From assembly GCA_054601695.1 (NCBI GenBank), contig BAAHQB010000083.1, positions 372,001 to 436,000 on the forward strand: DNA of 64,000 bases, read 5' to 3'. Under the pieces are notes generated by a model, which was not told the DNA's origin, searched no databases, and saw nothing but the letters and a program-made list of their open reading frames with translations. Of the stretch, positions 43,387 through 64,000 are shown one piece after another. Positions within the stretch are counted from its first letter, which is position 1. Each line of letters opens with the position of its first letter. The translations under genes were made by a program, and so were the position numbers. Source of the stretch: Amorphochlora amoebiformis. Lineage: Eukaryota > Cercozoa > Chlorarachniophyceae.

Positions 43387-44559
43387 CATATATTACATAC
43401 ATAGATATGTGCATATTCCTCCAAATAATATATATGTATACATATAAATATATATATAGGGGTATATATTATATATTAACCAGTATTATCTCGTTTCCAT
43501 GAGCTCGGAAGAGCATCGATAGATCAAGTCCAAGCCGAAAAAGAGGCAGCAATAGAGTAACTAACCCTAACCCTCTAATCCTAACCCTAACTCTTAAGTA
43601 CCTAACCCTAACTCTTAAGTACCTAAACCTAACTCTTAAGTACCTAACCCTAACTCTTTAAGTACCTAACCCAAAAGGATGCAGCAATACAGTAACTAAC
43701 CCTAACCCTAACCCTAACCCTAACCCTAACCCTGACCCTGTAACCCTAATCTTCTAGGCCTAGCCATGACCCTAAGTACCTAACCCTATAGGAGTCAGCA
43801 ATTGAATGCCTAATCCTAACCTAAACGATTATCCCTGAAGGAGCTAGAAACTAACCCTACCCCTAACCCTACCCCTAACCCAAACCCTAACCCTGACGCT
43901 AGCCTAAGTACTTTTAGCCCTAAAGGATGCATCAATAGAGTAACGAACCCTAACCCTAACCCTAACCCTAACCCTAACCCTGATCCTCTAACCCTAATTC
44001 TAACCTTAACCCTAACCCTAAGTTCCTAACCCGTATAACTCTAACCCTCTTCTAATCCTAACCCTAAATATTTATCCCTAAAAGGAGCTTAGAAACTAAG
44101 CCTAACACTAACCCTAACCCTAACACTAACCTAAGTACTTAACCATTATCCCTAAAAGGAGCTAGAAACTAACCCTAACCCTAACCCTAACACAAACCTT
44201 AACCCTTATCCCTAAGAGGTTCTAGAAACGAACCCTAACCCTAACCCTAACACTAGCCTAAGTACCTTTAACCCACTGGAAGTCAGCAATTAAGTATCTA
44301 ACCCCAACCCTAACCCTAACCCTAACCCTAACCCTAACCCTTAAAAGGAGCTGGGAACTAACCATAATTCGACTAACCCTAACCAAACTGAGTACTAACT
44401 CTTAGTTAACCCTAACTCAACTCTTGGGGGGTCAAGTGAGCGTTAGAATAAGACCTAGGATACATGTTTATGTTCTATATATACACATATATATATACAC
44501 ATATATATACACATATGTATGTATGCATGATATGTACATGTATCACATATGTGTACATG

Positions 44560-44607
<48 letters not shown>

Positions 44608-44733
44608 GTATATGTGTGTATATGTATGTATATATATGTATATATATATTTATATATATATATATATATGTATGTATAAATAGGCGTATGGAGAGGCGAG
44701 CAAGTGAAATGCAAAAGCTACAAGATGCTTTGG

Positions 44734-44768
<35 letters not shown>

Positions 44769-44834
44769 GTGTGTGTGTGTGTGTGTGGTTTGTATATTTG
44801 CGTGGTTATAATATGCATACCGCGTATTCATTGT

Positions 44835-44933
<99 letters not shown>

Positions 44934-45542
44934 GTATATATATATATATATATATATGCGTGTATGTATACATGTTTTATTGTGTGTATATTTATATTTA
45001 TATATGAATATCTTAGTATATATATATTATATATTATATATATATATATATATGTATATACATATATATTTATATATGTATATATAAATGTATTTATGAT
45101 GTATAAATCTTTGCATTTATATATAAATATACATATATAACATACACACATTCTCACATACGTACTTGTGCATACATCTATACGTATTACGTCTAACTGT
45201 AGAAAATGTACGAATATTATCAAAAAAATATGTGTATATCTTTCCTAAAATATTACGAACATATGCAGACTTCGGCAGAAACAGCGGTTCGGAGCATTCA
45301 TAACAGAGTCCAGGGATACATCGATCAAATACGTGAAAAGTATATATATATCTATATATTTAATATATTAACATATTAATGCATTAATATATGCATATCT
45401 GTGTGTATACACTGATATGAATATTATAATATATGTCAGAGAAGAGACACGTGTTGGGAAGATTGAGAAGAAGGAAAACAATATCAAGGTATTAGGAATA
45501 TGTATGTATGTATTAATATATATATATATATATGTGTGTGTG

Positions 45543-45580
<38 letters not shown>

Positions 45581-45731
45581 TATAAATATAAATATGGACA
45601 ATGGAATATAATCTGTATGTATAATATATATATATATTATATATATATATATATGTGTATATATGTGTGTATATATATATATTATCATGATAAAAAATAC
45701 AATATAACATACATATATATATATATATATA

Positions 45732-45773
<42 letters not shown>

Positions 45774-46910
45774 TATATACATATACACATATATTGTATA
45801 TATATACACACACATACATACATACATATATATATATATACACATACATACATATATATACATATACCCACATATATCCAGACCATTCTCACCCAAATGC
45901 AAGAACGACAGTCCGCAGACGAGGCCGGAGCTCGACAGGTTACAATTACCATTAGGGTTAGGGTCAGGATTAGGATTAGCGCGCTAGGGTTAGCGCGCTA
46001 GGGTTATTAGCGCGCTAGGGTTAGGATAGTGCGCTAGGGCTAGGGTTAGCGCGCTAGGGTTACGATTAGCGCGTTGGGGTTAGGATTAGTGCGCTAGGGT
46101 TTGATTAGCGCGCAAGGGTTAGGGTTAGGATTAGCGCGATAGGATTAGGATTAGCGCGCTATGGTTAGGATCATCGCTATAGGGTTAGGATTAGCGCGCT
46201 AGGGTTAGGATTAGCGCGATGCTAGGGTTAGTGTTAGCGCGATTGGGTTAGTGTTAGCGAGCTAGGGTTAGGGTTAGCGCGCTAGGGTTAGGATTAGCGC
46301 GCTAGCCTTAGGGTTAGGGGGATTAGGATTAGCGCTCTAGGGTTAGGATTAGCGCGCTAGGGTTAGAATTAGCCCGCGAGGGTTAGGATTAGTGCGCTAG
46401 GGTTAGGATTATCGCGCTAGGGTTAGGATTAGCGCGCTAGGGTTAAGATTAACGCGCGAGGGATAGGATTAGCGCGCTAGGGTGAGGATTAGCGCGCGAG
46501 GGATAGGATTAGCGTGCTAGGGTTTGGATTAGCGCGCTAGGGTTAGTGTTAGAGCGATAGGGTTGGTGTTATAGAGCTAGGGTTAGATTAGCGCGCTAGG
46601 GTTAGGATTAACGCGCTAGGGTTAGGATTAGCGCACTAGGGTTAGTGTTAGCGCGATAGGGTTAGTGTTACATAGCTAGGGTTAGGATTAGCGAGCTAGG
46701 GTTAGGATTAGCGCTAGGTTAGGATTAGCGCGCGAGCGTTAAGGATAGGGTTAGGGTTAGCGTTAGGGCCAGGGTTAGGGTTGGTTTGGGCTAATGAAAG
46801 GATTAGACTTGGGTTAGAGGTTGGATAGATTTTAATTAGAATTAGGGTTACCTAATAACATATTTAGGGTTACCTATAGCATGCAATATATATATATATA
46901 TATATGGTTG

Positions 46911-46941
<31 letters not shown>

Positions 46942-47062
46942 AAATATATATGTATATATATTTACATATGATATATACATGTATGTGTTATGTTATATAT
47001 TTTACAGGCACAGGATATGGTGAAGAAAATCACTGCAGCACGTCATCTGGAGGCGGCACAGG

Positions 47063-47102
<40 letters not shown>

Positions 47103-47595
47103 CATAATATGAAAATATACCATAAATTACACATAACCCCCAGGCACGTGTCCGAGAGTACGAACGGCACGCAGACCAGATGCAACAACAACTAGAAAGA
47201 AACCGGCATACTCTCACATCTCCCCTCCTTCTATCTCTCTCTCTCTCTTTCTTTCTCTTTCTCTCCCTCTCTCTTTCTTTCTCTCTCTCTCCCTCTCTCT
47301 CTCTTTCCCTCTCTCTTTCCTCCTCACATCACACCCGTCAAGACTTACAATTCTTCTCAAAATCTTTTTTTTTTTTTTTGCTCTCTCTAGAAAATTCCGC
47401 GAAGATATGGAGTCCCAAATGCAGTCGATTGCTAGATCTCTCCTCGAAAGCCCGTCGGACTCAGGACCTCTGCAAGCCGACGTTCACCATGTTCCGGATG
47501 TTTTTCAAAATTTCAGGGATGTTCAGGATGTTCGGCGTCATGTTCAGAATGTTCACCATGTTCAGCGCGACGCTCGGTTGCTTGATTTTTTATGA
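40145..47595 (+). CDS. Predicted secreted or membrane-anchored coiled-coil protein, 400 aa
   Basis: Thirteen exons: 40145-40240, 40363-40621, 40760-40839, 41922-42027, 42790-42831, 43484-43556, 44684-44732, 45269-45339, 45440-45488, 45882-45938, 47008-47061, 47144-47205, 47391-47595. The frame closes (1203 bp). The N-terminus MAAPPRG plus [14 protein letters not shown] is a good signal peptide or anchor. Next come about 170 Pro/Val/Ser-rich residues with repeated LP-x-L/V motifs ([22 protein letters not shown]). Residues 215-335 are a charged, Gln/Glu/Lys/Arg-rich helix, probably coiled coil ([30 protein letters not shown]). The tail carries short V-x-x-V repeats. The last intron appears to start GC after 47205. 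I recognise no family; an extracellular or surface structural role is inference. Exon 2 could end earlier, at a GTGAGA after 40570. Confidence 0.65.
42413..42703. repeat. Three tandem copies of a 97-bp unit
   Basis: The unit starting ACGTTACATTTCGCTACGG begins at 42413, 42510 and 42607, a 97-bp period with only a few substitutions. The unit is made of TTAG/TACGGTTA-like words and is probably derived from the telomere-like repeats. It lies in the intron between exons 41922-42027 and 42790-42831 of the secreted coiled-coil gene. Confidence 0.88.
43272..43324 (+). repeat. Partial copy of exon 43484-43556
   Basis: This stretch, including the acceptor AACCAG and the following CGTTTCCATGAGCT and AAGAGCATCGATA words, closely matches 43475-43523, the start of the real exon. 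It then runs into (CA)n without a donor. The frame stays open, so the copy could act as a decoy acceptor. Confidence 0.8.
43557..44440. repeat. CCCTAA-type telomere-like array in an intron
   Basis: Runs of perfect CCCTAA (for example at 43697-43734 and 43948-43980) alternate with spacers such as CTCTTAAGTACCTAA and CCTAAAAGGAGCTAGAAACTA. The spacers recur several times, so a higher-order unit is present. The array occupies most of one intron of the secreted coiled-coil gene. Confidence 0.9.
45948..46780. repeat. TTAGCGCGC/TAGGG satellite of about 20-bp units
   Basis: Several dozen units of the form TTAGCGCGCTAGGGTTAGGA run with scattered substitutions (GCGCGAT, GCGAGC, GCGTGC). Each unit combines a GCGCGC palindrome with a TAGGGTTAG telomere-like word. 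The block fills the intron between exons 45882-45938 and 47008-47061 and is the most GC-rich repeat in the window. Confidence 0.92.
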
Positions 47596-47699
47596 ACACC
47601 CTATATATAACACATATACACGTACATATATATGTATATATGTATATATATATATATAATGGTATAAGCATCTCCACCATTGTTTTAAAATGGGCCTTG

Positions 47700-51341
<3,642 letters not shown>

Positions 51342-51428
51342 TCCCAGTTCAGAGTTATAATCCAGATGTAGTAACATATGTGACGTTTTCGTGTCGTACT
51401 GTAATAGTAGTGCAGTATGTAGATATGT

Positions 51429-51460
<32 letters not shown>

Positions 51461-51524
51461 GTACGGATAACCTAGATAACATGCGTATGTAATCGGTCAT
51501 TAGCTTTATCCAATATATATATCT

Positions 51525-51560
<36 letters not shown>

Positions 51561-52060
51561 TGTGGTATATATTATATATTGTAATGGTATACATATATAT
51601 ATGTAAATATATATTGTATATGATTATCATAATACTAGCCATGATCTAGATGATCATGATTCATGATCTAGATGATCTAGATGATGGATACACTAGATAC
51701 ACTAGTAGCCGAGAGATCTACTAGATCTAGCTCGTCAATGATATCTAGGGTATATACTAGATATAAGATATATATACGACGTCTAGGACGTGTATATACT
51801 ATATCTAGTATATACCTGGTATATATCTAGATATATCAGTATATACATACATATATATATATATATATATCTATATATATATATATATATTCGTATGTAC
51901 ACAAGCTTTATAAGTTAAGATAGATAATTTGGTACAAGAAACTTGGATGATTCGCGCTGTGCTACAGTCCCGAACTAAATGAGTAACGTGTAAAGCCACG
52001 TTCTGGCGTCGTTCGCACTTAAGCGAATCATCTAGCTCATCGTAATGGTTGCTTGAAAGG
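51342..52060. other. Tail-to-tail intergenic region with CTAG cluster
   Basis: This gap lies between the stops of the small plus gene and the channel gene. 51630-51840 carries about fourteen CTAG sites, several as GATCTAGATGATC-like palindromic words. (TA)n occurs at 51435-51600 and 51850-51890. No exon was recognised. Confidence 0.6.

Positions 52061-64000
<11,940 letters not shown>

Overview
The window is nuclear DNA from a flagellated or ciliated microbial eukaryote. Evidence: about 125 spliceosomal introns, TTAGGG-type repeats, an outer-dynein-arm docking-complex protein, an SK-type potassium channel and casein kinase 2 alpha. The lineage cannot be named from this sequence. Roughly 16% is coding, cut into about 140 exons averaging 75 bp. 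Most of the rest is (TA)n microsatellite with TTAGGG-like arrays and GA/TC tracts inside introns. Long tyrosine/isoleucine reading frames are only translated (TA)n.

I built the gene models by hand, matching splice sites and codon phase from exon to exon. Left to right: a minus gene running off the left edge (<502-2067); a minus C2H2 zinc-finger protein (2530-5359); a minus single-PDZ protein (5715-7802); an unrecognised minus gene (8535-~9981); the plus ODAD1/CCDC63-like docking protein (11642-16391), with an antisense coding-like island in its third intron; a minus ZNF593/Bud20-like protein (16930-22009); two small overlapping genes (22062-22414 plus, 22365-22887 minus); a plus 35-exon RabGAP with TBC, EF-hand and PDZ-like parts (22886-35830); minus casein kinase 2 alpha (36481-39840); a plus predicted secreted coiled-coil protein (40145-47595); a small plus gene (47700-51341); and a minus SK-like channel running off the right edge (52061->64000).

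Neighbouring genes usually alternate strand. The three non-overlapping tail-to-tail gaps are enriched in CTAG; head-to-head gaps are short. The genes do not form a pathway. Docking protein, Ca2+-gated channel and EF-hand RabGAP would fit a motile, Ca2+-signalling cell, but that is inference.

The most interesting signals are structural. Many introns carry degenerate partial copies of the neighbouring exon with its splice site. About 5% of introns appear to use a GC donor, usually GCA. There are micro-exons down to 4 coding bases. Telomere-like arrays, including a roughly 20-bp TTAGCGCGC-type satellite, lie inside introns in both orientations.
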